A DNA stretch of 64,000 bases, from contig JAKJDW010000001.1 in the NCBI GenBank assembly GCA_022705745.1, positions 23,209 through 87,208 of the forward strand, read 5' to 3'. Shown here in pieces: positions 23,501 to 35,400 of this stretch. Every line of letters starts with the position of its first letter. Position 1 is the first letter of the stretch. This DNA is from Patescibacteria group bacterium (GTDB lineage Bacteria > Patescibacteriota > Gracilibacteria > Absconditabacterales > Absconditicoccaceae). The translations under genes were made by a program, and so were the position numbers. The notes below the pieces were generated by a model. That model made no database searches. It saw only the letters and a program-made list of their open reading frames with translations, and was not told where the DNA came from.

Positions 23501-23703
23501 ATGTTTTACAAGATCAAGAAAATAATCCTATCAAAAGTCGTCCTTTGAGAAATTTTCACGATCGTTATCTTATAATTGACAACGATATTTATAGATCATG
23601 ATCTAGTTTTGATTCTCATCTTTGAAAAAAGGGTACCAATATTTCTAAGGTGCCAAATAAAACTCCAGAGGAGCGATTAAAGGAATTATGAATAAAATCT
23701 TAA
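17599..23703 (+). CDS. giant exonuclease-RecQ-UvrD-coiled coil-PLD fusion
   Basis: A 2034-residue DNA-processing protein. (1) Residues 1-200: DEDD-type 3'-5' exonuclease (FFDIEVT, AGHNILHHDLKYL, HKLIKEYK, NDSQLSLAVF). (2) About 300-900: RecQ SF2 helicase with LATGGGKSLCFQLPAL near 315, LVIDEAHCFSKRGHDFRIDY near 424 and QEAGRAGRDG near 633. (3) About 1140-1590: UvrD/Rep SF1 helicase with VIAGPGSGKTKSLV near 1155, MLDEFQD, GDDDQSIMEF, STFHKAKGREFDNV and YVGMTRAKNNL. (4) 1730-1900: coiled coil. (5) 1915-2034: PLD-like domain with LVDPYVDSVT and HDRYLIIDNDIYRSGSSFD near 1987. It stands alone between two direct IS30-derived repeats, very AT-rich, so horizontal acquisition is likely. A defence or recombination role is inference. 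Confidence 0.88.
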
Positions 23704-23723
23704 TATTCAAATTGGATTTTTTA

Positions 23724-23801
23724 TCCGCAACCCGATTGGTCTCTATCTTACTTCAAACTTTAAAATCTTCAAACTTCAAAAAATTAGAGACCATCGGGTT
23801 T
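23724..23801. terminator. inverted repeat after helicase gene
   Basis: Arms aacccgattggtctcta / tagagaccatcgggtt enclose a 40-base loop that itself contains cttcaaacttt repeats. It lies 20 bases after the stop and reaches the edge of the right-hand IS30 fragment. No clean U-run follows, so termination is plausible, not certain. Confidence 0.55.
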
Positions 23802-24083
23802 AAACAATTCACATTTTCAATCATCTTGAATTTTTTCGTATATATGCTCTTCTAATTTGTTGTTACATCTAATCTTTTTGAGATTTTTCTTGGCATGTAA
23901 CCTCCTAACATAAGCCTTATGTTTAGCTTTACTAGGATTATATTTACCTCGTACAGAATTGTTTTTAATCTTATTATTAACTGTCGTATGTGATCTTCAA
24001 ATTAATCTAGCAATTTCACGCTTAGATTTATTTTGTGCGAGGTAAATCATTATCAACTCTCTTTCTTCAATTGTTAAGTACAT
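23784..24083 (-). pseudogene. truncated IS30-family transposase, copy 2
   Basis: The same 93-residue IS30 HTH fragment as copy 1, followed here by a different tail (KCELFKPDGL) and TAA. The break with copy 1 falls at the same codon, right after KIQDDG, which is where the catalytic part of an IS30 enzyme should begin. Both copies therefore derive from one already truncated unit. Possibly the short HTH protein is itself expressed, since the promoter region is retained. Confidence 0.72.
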
Positions 24084-24159
24084 TAATTTCTCTTGTAAGT
24101 TTATAAAGGTAAGAACTATTATAACTATACAAGTGGAAACTTTCAAATTTTAATTTAGG
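23814..24159. repeat. 346-bp direct repeat, right copy
   Basis: Matches 16769-17114 over its full length in the same orientation. The 24160-24391 stretch beyond it has no gene; it is extremely AT-rich and leads into cas12a. Confidence 0.9.
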
Positions 24160-24260
24160 TTTATTTTTGGTTGAAAATGGATAGATACGAAAATTTTTAA
24201 TGAAACAATAGTTTCGATGAAAATATGGAAAAAATTGGATAAAATAACTATTTAATTATA

Positions 24261-24298
24261 AATGTTTTTTTATTTAATAAATGTTTTTTTATTTAATC
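24261..24298. repeat. tandem 19-bp repeat upstream of cas12a
   Basis: Two perfect adjacent copies of aaatgtttttttatttaat, about 95 bases before the cas12a start. They may be part of the cas promoter region. Confidence 0.75.
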
Positions 24299-24391
24299 AA
24301 TTTTTCTATATTGTAATTAGTTTTGAAATTAGTATATAGAAGATAATCTTTATTTTGTAAATAAGTATTTTTATAATTTTATATAAAAAAA

Positions 24392-27300
24392 ATGTTAAAA
24401 ACTTTTAAAAACTTTTATGAGGTAAGGAAAACAGCTAGTTTCAAGCTAATTCCTAATAAAATTTATAGACAAATTGAAATGAGTAAAGAACCTTCAAATT
24501 TTAAAGATCTGGGAAAACAATATGTTAATATAATAAATTCTTTATCAGAGTTATTATATGAAGATGAACATGAAGACAATACTGAAGAAGTATGATTGTC
24601 TACAAACTTATGATCACTTATATCCCAAGATGACCAATTAAAAATTGGAGAAATAACAAAATCTGCAAACAAATCTGTCGAAAATCACGAGCAAATAATT
24701 TTACATTGAGATGAAAAGGATTTTGATAAAAAGGATTTTAATAAGCTTGTTAGAATAAAACATCAATGGATTAAAGAGAACTTTAGAAGTGATTGGCATA
24801 AAAATAAAGAAAACATTGTTTCTTACAAAACCAATAAAGATTGAAACAGAGTTAAAACAAAAAATTGGACTATTATTTGAAATGTGGAGTTTTTACAAGT
24901 TTTTTTTAAAGACTTTTTAAAAACAGCACTAGAATATTGAAATAATATTATAGAGTTAACCGAATCACAAGAACACGATAAAAGTAGAAATAGTGATATA
25001 AAATTTTTACTACAAAAAATTCAATCTAAGTTACACTTAAATAAAATTTATCAATTATTTGAATGAGAATATATAAATCATAAAAATGATAATTCAGATA
25101 TCGAATATTTAAGAGAGCAACTTAGAGACTTTAAACAAAAAGCTAACAATTGTATAGAAAACTATAAAATTAGTGATTCGTTTTGAATGTTTATAGAACA
25201 CGGAAGTCTTAATTATTATACAAGAAGAAAAACACAAAAAGATTATGAAGAAGAAATTATTAAAAAATCGGAATGATTAAAAAACAAATTTTATGGAAAT
25301 TTATGAGCACTTTATTGAATTGATAAAAATCAACCTATAGAAAATCTTTATAAAGAAATGAAGATTTTTAAAGCAAGTCAAAAAAGTGCTTTTTTGCAGA
25401 GATTACAAAGTGGTATTAATTTTACTAATTTTCAGAAGGAATTTAAATTTATTGATAATAGATGAGATGTTGTTGAAAACTTTAAAATAGTTTTGTTCTC
25501 TGACATAACGGAAGATAGGTATGAAGAAATGTTAAATTTAACCAATCAAATTGAAAAAGAAAAAAATAAAGAATCTAGAAAACAATTAAAAGAAAAAAGA
25601 GGAAAATATTTTCAACATCATCTTAACAAATACAAAAAATTCTGTAATGATTATAAAGATGTGGCAATGGAGTTTTGAAAAAGGAAAGCGGAAATTATAT
25701 CATTACAAAGAGAAAAGGTACTCGCAGAAAGGGAAAGATGATACTGATTCTTTGCCAAAGATTGAGAAAACAATTTCTATATAAACACATTTGATATAGA
25801 AAACTCACAACAAGCTTATCATGAACTAATTAACAATAAAAATACAAAGTGAGAAATTGCATATTATATTCTAAGCTCGATAACTTTGAGAGCATTAGAA
25901 AAGCTTTGTTTCTCGGAAAGATCAACCTTTAGTAAATGAAACATAATAAATAAGCTTGATGAAAAGTTTATAAAAATTCAAAATGGAAGTTGAAGAAAAA
26001 TCTTTAAAAGCAAGAAAGAACTAGAAGAGGAGAATATCCTTATTGATTTCTTTGTAGAAGTACTAAAACACCAAACTAATTTGAACCTAAAATTTAAATC
26101 TACTCAATCTATAAACATACTAAAAGAGTGTAAAGATATCGGTGCATTTGAGATTTTATTAAAACAAGAAACATATATATTAGATGAATATTTTATTTCA
26201 AAACAAAATTTTGAAAGTATTTTAGAAAAATATAAGTGAATTTCATATAAAATTACCTCAAAAGACATTGAGAATAACACTAATAAAAGTACTTTCTCTA
26301 GTTGGTGGAGAGATTTTTGGGAAGAAGAAAATAAAGAAAATGATTATGTATTAAGAATAAATCCAGAATTCAGTATTTCTTTTAGGCTTTGAGATAAGGA
26401 AAAATATAAAAACACATTACCATTTCATAGGAAAAAAAATAATCAATATTTTTTAACTATGAGTTTTTCTCATTCTGCTGATAGAAATTATATTAATACT
26501 GCCTTTATTAACGAAGAAGATAGAAAACAATCATTACAAGATTTTAATGATATTTTTAATAGAAAGAATAGATTTGATTATATTTATGGTATAGATAAGG
26601 GAACAAAAGAATTAGTGACCTTATGAATTTTTAAAAAATCAAACAAATGATTGGAATCAGTGAATATTTCTGAAAAAATTCCTGTCTACAAAATCACAAA
26701 AGATTGATTTCTTCATACTAAAACAACGACAAAAAAACAACCTAAAAAATGAGAACAACCTATTACAATACACACATTAGCTAAAAATCCTTCCTTGTTT
26801 TTAGATGAAATTGATAATCCAAAAATCTTTGAAAAATTAAGTATTACTTCTTGTTTATGAGATTTAACTTATGCAAAACTTATAAAATGAAAAATTATTC
26901 TTAATGCAGATATTTCCACCACCCTTAATTTATACAAAACTACAGCAAAAAGGTCTTTGCATAATGCAGTTACAACATGAAAAATGATATCTAAACAAGT
27001 ATTGTATGATAATGAAGAAAATGTTTTCTATTACGAGTATGAAAATAGAGGCATTTTGAATAAAGAAAAAAATTTGTATTGGAAAGATGAATTTAATTTT
27101 TTGCCTCACAAGGATGAATTTAATTCATTAAAAGAAGAAATAGAGTTTGAATTAAATGAGTATATAAAAGATATAAATTCTGAAGAAGACATATCTATGC
27201 AAAAAATAAATAATTACAAAAATGCTGTCTCAGCTAATATTGTATGAATCATTACAGAGTTACAAAAATATTTTGAGGGATATATCTGTTATGAAACCTT

Positions 27301-27865
27301 AAATGAACAAACAGTCAAAAAGGAATTTGATACTTTTATAGGAAATGTTATAAACGAAAAAATCTATAATAAATTACAATTAAATTTGGAAGTTCCACCT
27401 ATTTTAAAAAAGTTTAGAACTGAAGTCTGAAATAAAGATATTATTCAACATTGAAAAATATTGTATGTTAATGAAAAAAACACTTCTTCTGCATGTCCTG
27501 TATGTAATGAGCAATTATTAAAAAAAGATAAAAATTGAAATCTATCTGATAAGAACGATAATGAAATTTTTAAATTATGATGACATTTAAGTGATTTTGA
27601 AAATAACATGAAGCATTTAACGGATCTAGAATATCAAGAACGGTTAAAAAATAAAAGTTTTGAAAAGGCTAATACTAAAAAATGAAAAATAGAAAAAAAT
27701 AAGTATAATTCTTGAATTTTAAATTGAAAATCTTGTGATTATCATATGAAGAAAAACAATTATGGATTTGATTTTATAGAATCTTGAGATGATCTCGCAA
27801 CATACAATATCGCTAAAAAAGCCAAAGAATATCTAGAAAGTTTACCTACTCCTCCTCAACCTTAA
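24392..27865 (+). CDS. cas12a: Cas12a (type V-A effector), compact and divergent
   Basis: An 1157-residue RNA-guided DNA nuclease that processes its own crRNA and cuts targets with one RuvC site. The N-terminus FKNFYEVRKTASFKLIPNK fits Cas12a. RuvC residues: D735 in YIYGIDKGTKELVTLGIF, E968 in GYICYETLNEQ, and D1133/D1134 in SGDDLATYNIAKKA. It is shorter than the usual 1200-1350. Unusually, a zinc-ribbon-like set is present: C1035/C1038 in SSACPVCNEQL and C1115/H1118 in GKSCDYHMKK, recalling TnpB. The array repeat ends in the canonical Cas12a stem. Its TAA overlaps the ATG of cas4 by one base. The start at 24392 matches the family. Confidence 0.9.
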
Positions 27866-28410
27866 TGGAACAAAATATCCGTATTTCATCCCTCAACGAC
27901 TTTCTTTTCTGTCCAAAGTCTATTTATTTTCACAATCTTTACGAGGATTACGAAAGGCAGGTGTACCAAGATACACCGCAAGTTAAATGAACAATAAATC
28001 ATGAAAACATAGACAACAAGCAGTACTCTACTTCAAAAAACATATTACAGTGATTTGGGATTTATTCTGAAAAATATAATCTTGTTGGGAAAGTAGATAT
28101 CTATCAAACAGATAAAAAAACGATTATAGAAAGGAAAACTAAAATATCTAAATTATATCAGTGACAAATTTACCAAGTTTATGCACAATATTTTTGTTTA
28201 ACAGAGATGTGATATGAAGTCAAAAAACTCAAAATCCACTCTCTCAGCGACAATAAAATTTATGACATTCCCATCCCCAACAAAGAAGAAATTGAAAAAT
28301 TTGAAAAAGTTTTAGATGAGTTTCGTAAGTTTGATCCAAGTAAACCATTTGAAGCAAATCCAGAAAAATGTAAAAAATGTATATATAGAGAGCTTTGTGA
28401 CAGTTATTAG
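27865..28410 (+). CDS. cas4: Cas4 adaptation exonuclease
   Basis: A 181-residue PD-(D/E)XK nuclease with a 4Fe-4S cluster that trims prespacers and selects the PAM side during spacer acquisition. Cluster cysteines: C19 in FLFCPKSIYF, and the C-terminal CKKCIYRELC. Nuclease motif: GKVDIYQ then IIERKTK, followed by QGQIYQVYAQYF (the QxxxY helix). Length is normal. It overlaps cas12a by one base and precedes cas1 by 42 bases. Confidence 0.9.
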
Positions 28411-28452
28411 TTTTCGTTAAAAGAACTAGTTTACTTTTTTAGTTTCTAGAAA

Positions 28453-29406
28453 ATGCTTTCAGCCCCAGACTTCAAGGAAAAACAAATTTTAGTAATAAGT
28501 TCTGATGAACGGAAAGGTTTATCATTACGCAACAACAATGTTTTAATAAAAGAGGATGAAAAAATTGTAAATCAAATTTCATGTTCAAAAATTTTTTGTA
28601 TTTTCATTATATGAGATTTTACAATTAGTAGCAAACTAATAGACAAACTTATGAAGTACCAAATCCCAATTTATTGTCTATGATACAACTTAAAGCCCAA
28701 ATTTATGATTGGTAATACTCTTCAATGAAATTATATTCTCAGAGAAAAACAATACAATAATCCAAATGAATTGGATATAGCAAAAATGATTATAAAAAAC
28801 AAAGCAACAAATCAAGTGTCTTTATTACAGGAAATTAGATGAAAAACAGATAGTATGAAAGACAGTATTAAAAAAATAAAAGATACAATCAAAAAAATAG
28901 ATTCAGCAGATAATGACGATAGTCTCAGATGAATTGAAGGTAGTATTGCAAAATTATTTTTTTCCAATTATTTTGAAGAAATGAAATGGTATAGGAGAAT
29001 GCCAAGAACTAGGAATGATATAATTAATTTTTTATTGGATATCGGTTATTCGTTTTTGTATAATTTTATTGAAGCCAACTTAAACCTTTATTGATTTGAT
29101 GTTTATAAATGAGTTTATCACAAACTTTTTTATGAAAGAAAGTCTTTAGTATGTGATTTAGTGGAGCCATTTAGGTGTATTATTGATAAAAAAATTAGGA
29201 AAATGTACAATCTCTGACAAATAAACGAAAAAGATTTCAAGTTTTCAAAATGAGAATATAGTATTTCACGAGAAAAACAAAAACCATATATATGAAATTT
29301 TCTACAAGCATTATTAGATGAAAAAATGGAGATATTTGCCTATATCAAATGATATTATAGATATATGATGGATCCAAAAAGAGAATTTCCTATTTTTACA
29401 TTATAA
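28453..29406 (+). CDS. cas1: Cas1 integrase
   Basis: A 317-residue Cas1 that integrates spacers with Cas2. The catalytic glutamate sits in LRGIEGSIAKLFFSNYF, the histidine in GVYHKLFYERKSL and the acidic residue in LVCDLVEPFRCIID. The N-terminal beta domain begins with LSAPDFKEKQILVISSDERK. Length is normal for type V Cas1. It lies 9 bases upstream of cas2, so the pair is probably co-translated. Confidence 0.92.
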
Positions 29407-29415
29407 AAAATACAG

Positions 29416-29694
29416 ATGTTAATAGTTTCTTATGACATTAGTAACAACAAACTTAGGACCAGATTTTCTAAATTTTTAGAAAAATATTGAAGAAGACTAC
29501 AATACTCTGTATTTGAAATAAAAAATAGTGATAGAATTTTGAATATAATACTTTTGAAAATCGAAAAAACATTTTCAAAGAAATTTGAAATGACAGACAG
29601 CATTTTAATATTAAACCTATGCTGACCTTGTGAAAAAAAAGTTTATAGATATGGATATGCCGTTCATGAAGAGGAAGAATTAATTTTTGCATAA
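29416..29694 (+). CDS. cas2: Cas2
   Basis: A 92-residue Cas2 with the ferredoxin start MLIVSYDISNNKLRTRFSKF and the GRRLQYSVFEIKNS strand that follows. The aspartate D7 of this family is present. Last gene before the array. Confidence 0.92.
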
Positions 29695-29929
29695 ATCTAT
29701 TGAATTTATCTAAATATTCAGTATCATTGAAAATAATTAATTGATCATTAACATTTTTTATAAAAAACTACAATTGTAGCCGTAAGGTTACTAGAAATTA
29801 TGTTATGTATTCTATAAATATGTAAACCTACCATCTTCCTAAAATCAAAAGATGGTCTTATGCTACTTTTCTCGGAGTGATGATCTTCTACGATCGCCGA
29901 GAAAATAGCATAAATAAGCCAAAAGTGGG
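29695..29929 (+). promoter_or_regulatory. CRISPR leader with strong hairpins
   Basis: The leader between cas2 and the first repeat. It contains three inverted repeats: ctacaattgtag (29768-29779), accatctt/aagatggt (29830-29856), and a long one, TTATGCTA-C-TTTTCTCGG with CCGAGAAAATAGCATAA (29858-29913), ending 16 bases before the array. It has no open frame. Confidence 0.75.
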
Positions 29930-32057
29930 ATTTAGAAAACATAAAAAATTTCTACTATTGTAGATGCTCAATGGCGCAGCCGTTCATTTTTTTCAATTTA
30001 GAAAACATAAAAAATTTCTACTATTGTAGATTTGACACGCAGATGTCTTCAACTTGCTCATTTAGAAAACATAAAAAATTTCTACTATTGTAGATAAACG
30101 CCGTCTGGGCTTGCGCCAAATCTATTTAGAAAACATAAAAAATTTCTACTATTGTAGATTCATCTTTTTATAATATTATAATATAAATTTAGAAAACATA
30201 AAAAATTTCTACTATTGTAGATTTTGTTTGTCATTTTCTTTCTTTTTAATTTAGAAAACATAAAAAATTTCTACTATTGTAGATTTAAAACAATACTTTA
30301 ATGTTTTGTATCATTTAGAAAACATAAAAAATTTCTACTATTGTAGATTTTTTCATCGTTTTTGTATTTTATAATATTTAGAAAACATAAAAAATTTCTA
30401 CTATTGTAGATACGCTCGGTGAGCGTGAACATCTATGAAATTTAGAAAACATAAAAAATTTCTACTATTGTAGATGAGTCTTAGTATCTTTAAGCTCGTT
30501 TATTTAGAAAACATAAAAAATTTCTACTATTGTAGATTCCATGAGAAACAAAATGGAGCTTCGTCACATTTAGAAAACATAAAAAATTTCTACTATTGTA
30601 GATTTGGTAAAGGATTTTTATCAATCAATCAATTTAGAAAACATAAAAAATTTCTACTATTGTAGATTCAGTTTCGGAAGTGATACATATTTTTATTTAG
30701 AAAACATAAAAAATTTCTACTATTGTAGATATATACCGAATACGTGACCAGCATAAATTTAGAAAACATAAAAAATTTCTACTATTGTAGATTTTGATTT
30801 CTTTTCCATCGATTTTGGGTCATTTAGAAAACATAAAAAATTTCTACTATTGTAGATACCAAAGAATTATAGACCTGTCTAAGTTATTTAGAAAACATAA
30901 AAAATTTCTACTATTGTAGATGTTAAGCATGCTATAGCCCAGCGGTATTTAGAAAACATAAAAAAATTCTACTATTGTAGATTAAATATATTCATAATTC
31001 TAATTGGTCCAATTTAGAAAACATAAAAAAATTCTACTATTGTAGATTTCAAGAAACTCAATGACAGTTGTAAAAATTTAGAAAACATAAAAAATTTCTA
31101 CTATTGTAGATAGAATTTCTTTTGAAGAGAATGGTTATTTAGAAAACATAAAAAATTTCTACTATTGTAGATCTGTAAACAAGTAAAGACAAAGCAAGCA
31201 TTTAGAAAACATAAAAAAATTCTACTATTGTAGATAAATAGACCTAAATAAGTCTATAAACATTTAGAAAACATAAAAAATTTCTACTATTGTAGATGGA
31301 ATAGTTTCTTAACTAAGTTAGTTAATTTAGAAAACATAAAAAATTTCTACTATTGTAGATTTCAAGATACTACTCAAGCAACTTGTGCCATTTAGAAAAC
31401 ATAAAAAATTTCTACTATTGTAGATAAAGTCTGGAATCATACTCAGCGTTCGAATTTAGAAAACATAAAAAATTTCTACTATTGTAGATGACAGTCCATC
31501 ACATAATCTCGTGTTCTAATTTAGAAAACATAAAAAATTTCTACTATTGTAGATATTGTATGTTGTTAATTATAATCATTTTATTTAGAAAACATAAAAA
31601 ATTTCTACTATTGTAGATTAAGGGCAGAAAATGAGTAAAAGTAATTTAGAAAACATAAAAAATTTCTACTATTGTAGATGCGAGTCGGTGTTAGTTGGGT
31701 CATCTTCATTTAGAAAACATAAAAAATTTCTACTATTGTAGATAATAAACTATTGACACGATAAAATAATTTAGAAAACATAAAAAATTTCTACTATTGT
31801 AGATAGATAGCGGTGAATGGAGAGGGTGGGATTTAGAAAACATAAAAAATTTCTACTATTGTAGATATGAACACCTACGAGATATCAATGAAATAATTTA
31901 GAAAACATAAAAAATTTCTACTATTGTAGATGCTGTATTATCTCCAAACTCTATAGTATTTAGAAAACATAAAAAAATTCTACTATTGTAGATCTAAGTG
32001 TGTGTAATTTTTTTCAGTCATATTTAGAAAACATAAAAAATTTCTACTATTGTAGAT
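29930..32057 (+). CRISPR. type V-A CRISPR array, 34 repeats, 33 spacers
   Basis: Repeats are 36 bases, begin atttagaaaacat and end in the Cas12a crRNA stem TTTCTACTATTGTAGAT. Spacers are 25-30 bases, mean near 27. I counted 34 repeats. Orientation follows the cas operon: the stem is at the 3' side of each repeat and the leader lies upstream. Repeats 17, 18, 21 and 33 carry the same change, AAAAAAATTCTAC instead of AAAAAATTTCTAC. The last repeat is otherwise standard. All spacers look different from one another, as in an active array. Confidence 0.97.
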
Positions 32058-32422
32058 AAATATCAAGATTCATATATCTAAAATATGTAAAATGTTTTTA
32101 TTTATGAATTTTATCTGATTTAAGGTAAAATACTGTTAAAATTTTTACATAAAAATATTTAATAATAATTTAATATCTATTATTTTGCGGTTTTTGAAAC
32201 TACTTATGATATTTTTCAATAAAAGGATTTCTCTGTATGCTCACTTCGTTCACTTAATTGAAATGACAAGTTTCTCTTGAAATGATAATTCATGCTTTAT
32301 TTACCAACATAAACCAACAAAAAAACTAATTTTCAATTGAAAAACTAAGAAAGATTAATACACATTGAGTTGATAAGTTTTTTTTGTTGTTATTTTTTAT
32401 ATTAATATTCATTTCACAAAAA
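32058..32422. other. gene-free AT-rich stretch between CRISPR and ileS
   Basis: No coding frame. A short motif tcacttcgttcactt is present, like the dispersed palindromes elsewhere. I looked for a T-box (TGGNACCGCG) ahead of ileS and saw none. Confidence 0.6.
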
Positions 32423-35400
32423 ATGAGTCAGAAAGAATTAATCGATAATTTAACCAGATATTGGAAAGAACATAAAATTTTTCAAAAATCTATTGATCAA
32501 AGATCTGACACTTTGGAAGCGATCACTTACGATTGACCACCTTTTGCTAGTGGAGAGCCACACTTTTGACATGGTTTAGTAGGAGTAATGAAAGACCTTG
32601 TATGAAGATACAAGACCATGAAATGATACAAAGTAATCAGAGATCGAGGGCGAGATTGTCATGGTTTACCAGTAGAAAAAGCTGTAGAACAAAAATTATG
32701 ATTGGATGGAAAAAAAGATATAGAAGAAAAATTGGGGATTGAAAAGTTTACTCAAGAATGTAGAGCTTATGTTAGCAATGTTAGCGATGAATGGAATAAA
32801 TTTGTAGACCAGACATGAAGACGAGCAGACATGGAAAACGCTTACATGACCATGAATCTAGATTTTATGGAGTCTGTAATAAATGTTTTTGATAATCTAT
32901 ATTCAAAAAATCTAGTATACCAATGATTCAACATCCAATGGTACTGTCCTTCTTGTGCTACTGCTTTATCCAATTCTGAAGTAAATGAAGGTTATGAAGA
33001 CAAGCAAGATCCAGCTATCACTATAAAATTTCCTTTGTACAACAAAGATCAAGAACAATTGGATAAATATGAACATTCATCAGATGGAGCTACAAATGTA
33101 GTTTGTTGTGTAATCAAAAGAGATGATAAATTTTTGATATGATATCACAAAAAATGACAAAAATATGTGTTCCCTGGTGGGAAAATAGAAAAATGAGATA
33201 GTATCGAAGAAACCGTAATCAGAGAGGTTAAAGAAGAAACTTGAGTAGAGGTGAAATCTCAAAAAACGATCTGAGAATTCAAAGAAATATTAAAATGAAA
33301 TATCTGGAATTTGATTTATGTAGAAACTGAAATTGGATGAGAGCCACAAAATATGGAACCTGACAAAACTACTCATTTCCAACGAGCAGAAATCATAGAT
33401 TCTGAAAACGAGTTGGGGATGGCTATAAAAATAGAAAATACAATAATAGATGATGCAGAAGAAATAATAAATCAGTTTTATGATTTGTATACCTACAAAA
33501 ACAATTTTGCTGGACAAATAACACCAGACAAAGACATAAATGTTTTGGCTTGGACGACTACCCCTTGGACCTTGCCTTCAAACAGTTTTTTGGCTGTATG
33601 ACCAGGTATTAAATATGTTTTGGTATTTGATAAATCTAGCCAAGAATATTATGTGGTAGCTAAAAATATGTTGAGCAAATATTATAAAAATAAGGATGAA
33701 TATCTTTTGATAAACAAATTTTCATGAGAAGATATGAAATGAATTTTTTACAAACCATTATTTGAATACATCAATCAAAGCGATATTTCTGATGAGTATA
33801 AGGAACAATATTTCCAAATAATTTTATGAGATTTCGTAAGTACTGAGGACGGAACTGGAATTGTTCATATTGCTCCGTCATTTGGACAAGAGGATTTTGA
33901 GGTAGTGGCAAATATTTTTCCTAGAGAAAATGCAAAAGATTGGTTGTTTTTACCAGTTGATGACTATGGAGAGTTTACAGATGAGGTTGGTGATTATGAA
34001 TGAATAGTAGTGTATGATGCAAATAAAGATATTGTCCAAAGATTAAAGAATGAGAGAAAGCTAATATTCCAACAGTCTTATACTCACTCATATCCGCATT
34101 GTTGGAGATGTCATGCTCCACTGATTTCAAAAGCTATGGATTCTTGGTTTATCAAAGAGCCTGAATTGAAAAAAGAAACAACAAAAAATGCTGAAAATAT
34201 TTGATTTGTGCCAGAATCTGTGAAAAAGAGATTTATTGATACGCTAGAATCTGCTCCTGATTGGAACTTGAGCAGAAAAAGATATTGGGGGTCTCCGATC
34301 CCTGTATGGCAAAATGTTGAAAATCCTGAAGATCATTTTTCTATATGAACGCTTGATGAGTTGTATTATCTGACTAGAACTGGATCTAAAAATCTGACCA
34401 AAAATATTTTTGTTAGGCATGGAATAACGGATTTTAACGAACAGAGAAGATATGACTGACTTTGAGATTCTGTATTAACTGAAGAATGACAAAAACAAGC
34501 ACAAGAAATTGCAGATCAGCTTCAATATCTAAAAGAGGAAAAGTCTGATATTGTTTTTATAATTTCTCCGCTTCAAAGAGCTTGGCAAAGCATCAAACCT
34601 ACTTTCTTGGATTTTTTCTGAGAAGAAAAAACTGAGGAAATGGAAAAAAAATATTTTGAATTACATAAAAAATATATAGTTCTTTTTGAAGATGGCTCTC
34701 TGCAAAAATATTTACAAGGAAGCGATGAACAAAATATTTTCCAATTGGATGAACAAGTGTTTATTGATTGGAGATTTACCGAACACTATGGAAAATCATC
34801 TCAAGGAGAATATGAACCTTGCGTCTACAACAACCGATCTGATTATGATAAACCAATTTCAAAAGATGGAGAAAGTGTAAATGAAGGTTGCAAAAGGGTT
34901 AAAAATTCTGTTCAATACCGAAACAATAAGTTTGTAAACCAGGTTTTGATATATGTATCTCACAACGATACAATTGCAATGGCAAGAAAAGCTTTCCGTA
35001 ACTTTGACTATGCGAGTAAAAGAAAAGCTTTTTTAACAAAAAACTGAGGAATTCAAGTTCACTATCGAGATAATGACACACAAACTGAGGTTGATCTACA
35101 CAGACCTTATGTAGATAATTATCGAGGAATGAGAGATGGAAAAACTTACAAAAGAATTCCGGAAGTGATGGATTGTTGGTTTGAGTCTGGATCTATGCCG
35201 TTTGGACAGGTGTGATACATTAGAAGAAAAGATGGAACTACTAGATCACATAGACCTTTGATATATCCTGCAGATTGGATTATGGAATGACTAGATCAAA
35301 CAAGATGACGATTTAGAGTAATGCATGTTTTAGGAAATGCTATGATGTGAAAAAATTCTTTTGATAATGTAGTAATAAACTGACTTATCTTGGCTGAGGA

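Noticed and set aside
31994..32022. Spacer 33 resembling chromosomal sequence near 2650 (tttttttcagtcat)
   Set aside because: Only about 15 AT-rich bases agree; this is expected by chance and is not a self-targeting protospacer.
32400..32423. Short intergenic lead of ileS as a T-box riboswitch
   Set aside because: No TGGNACCGCG antiterminator sequence or specifier hairpin was seen.
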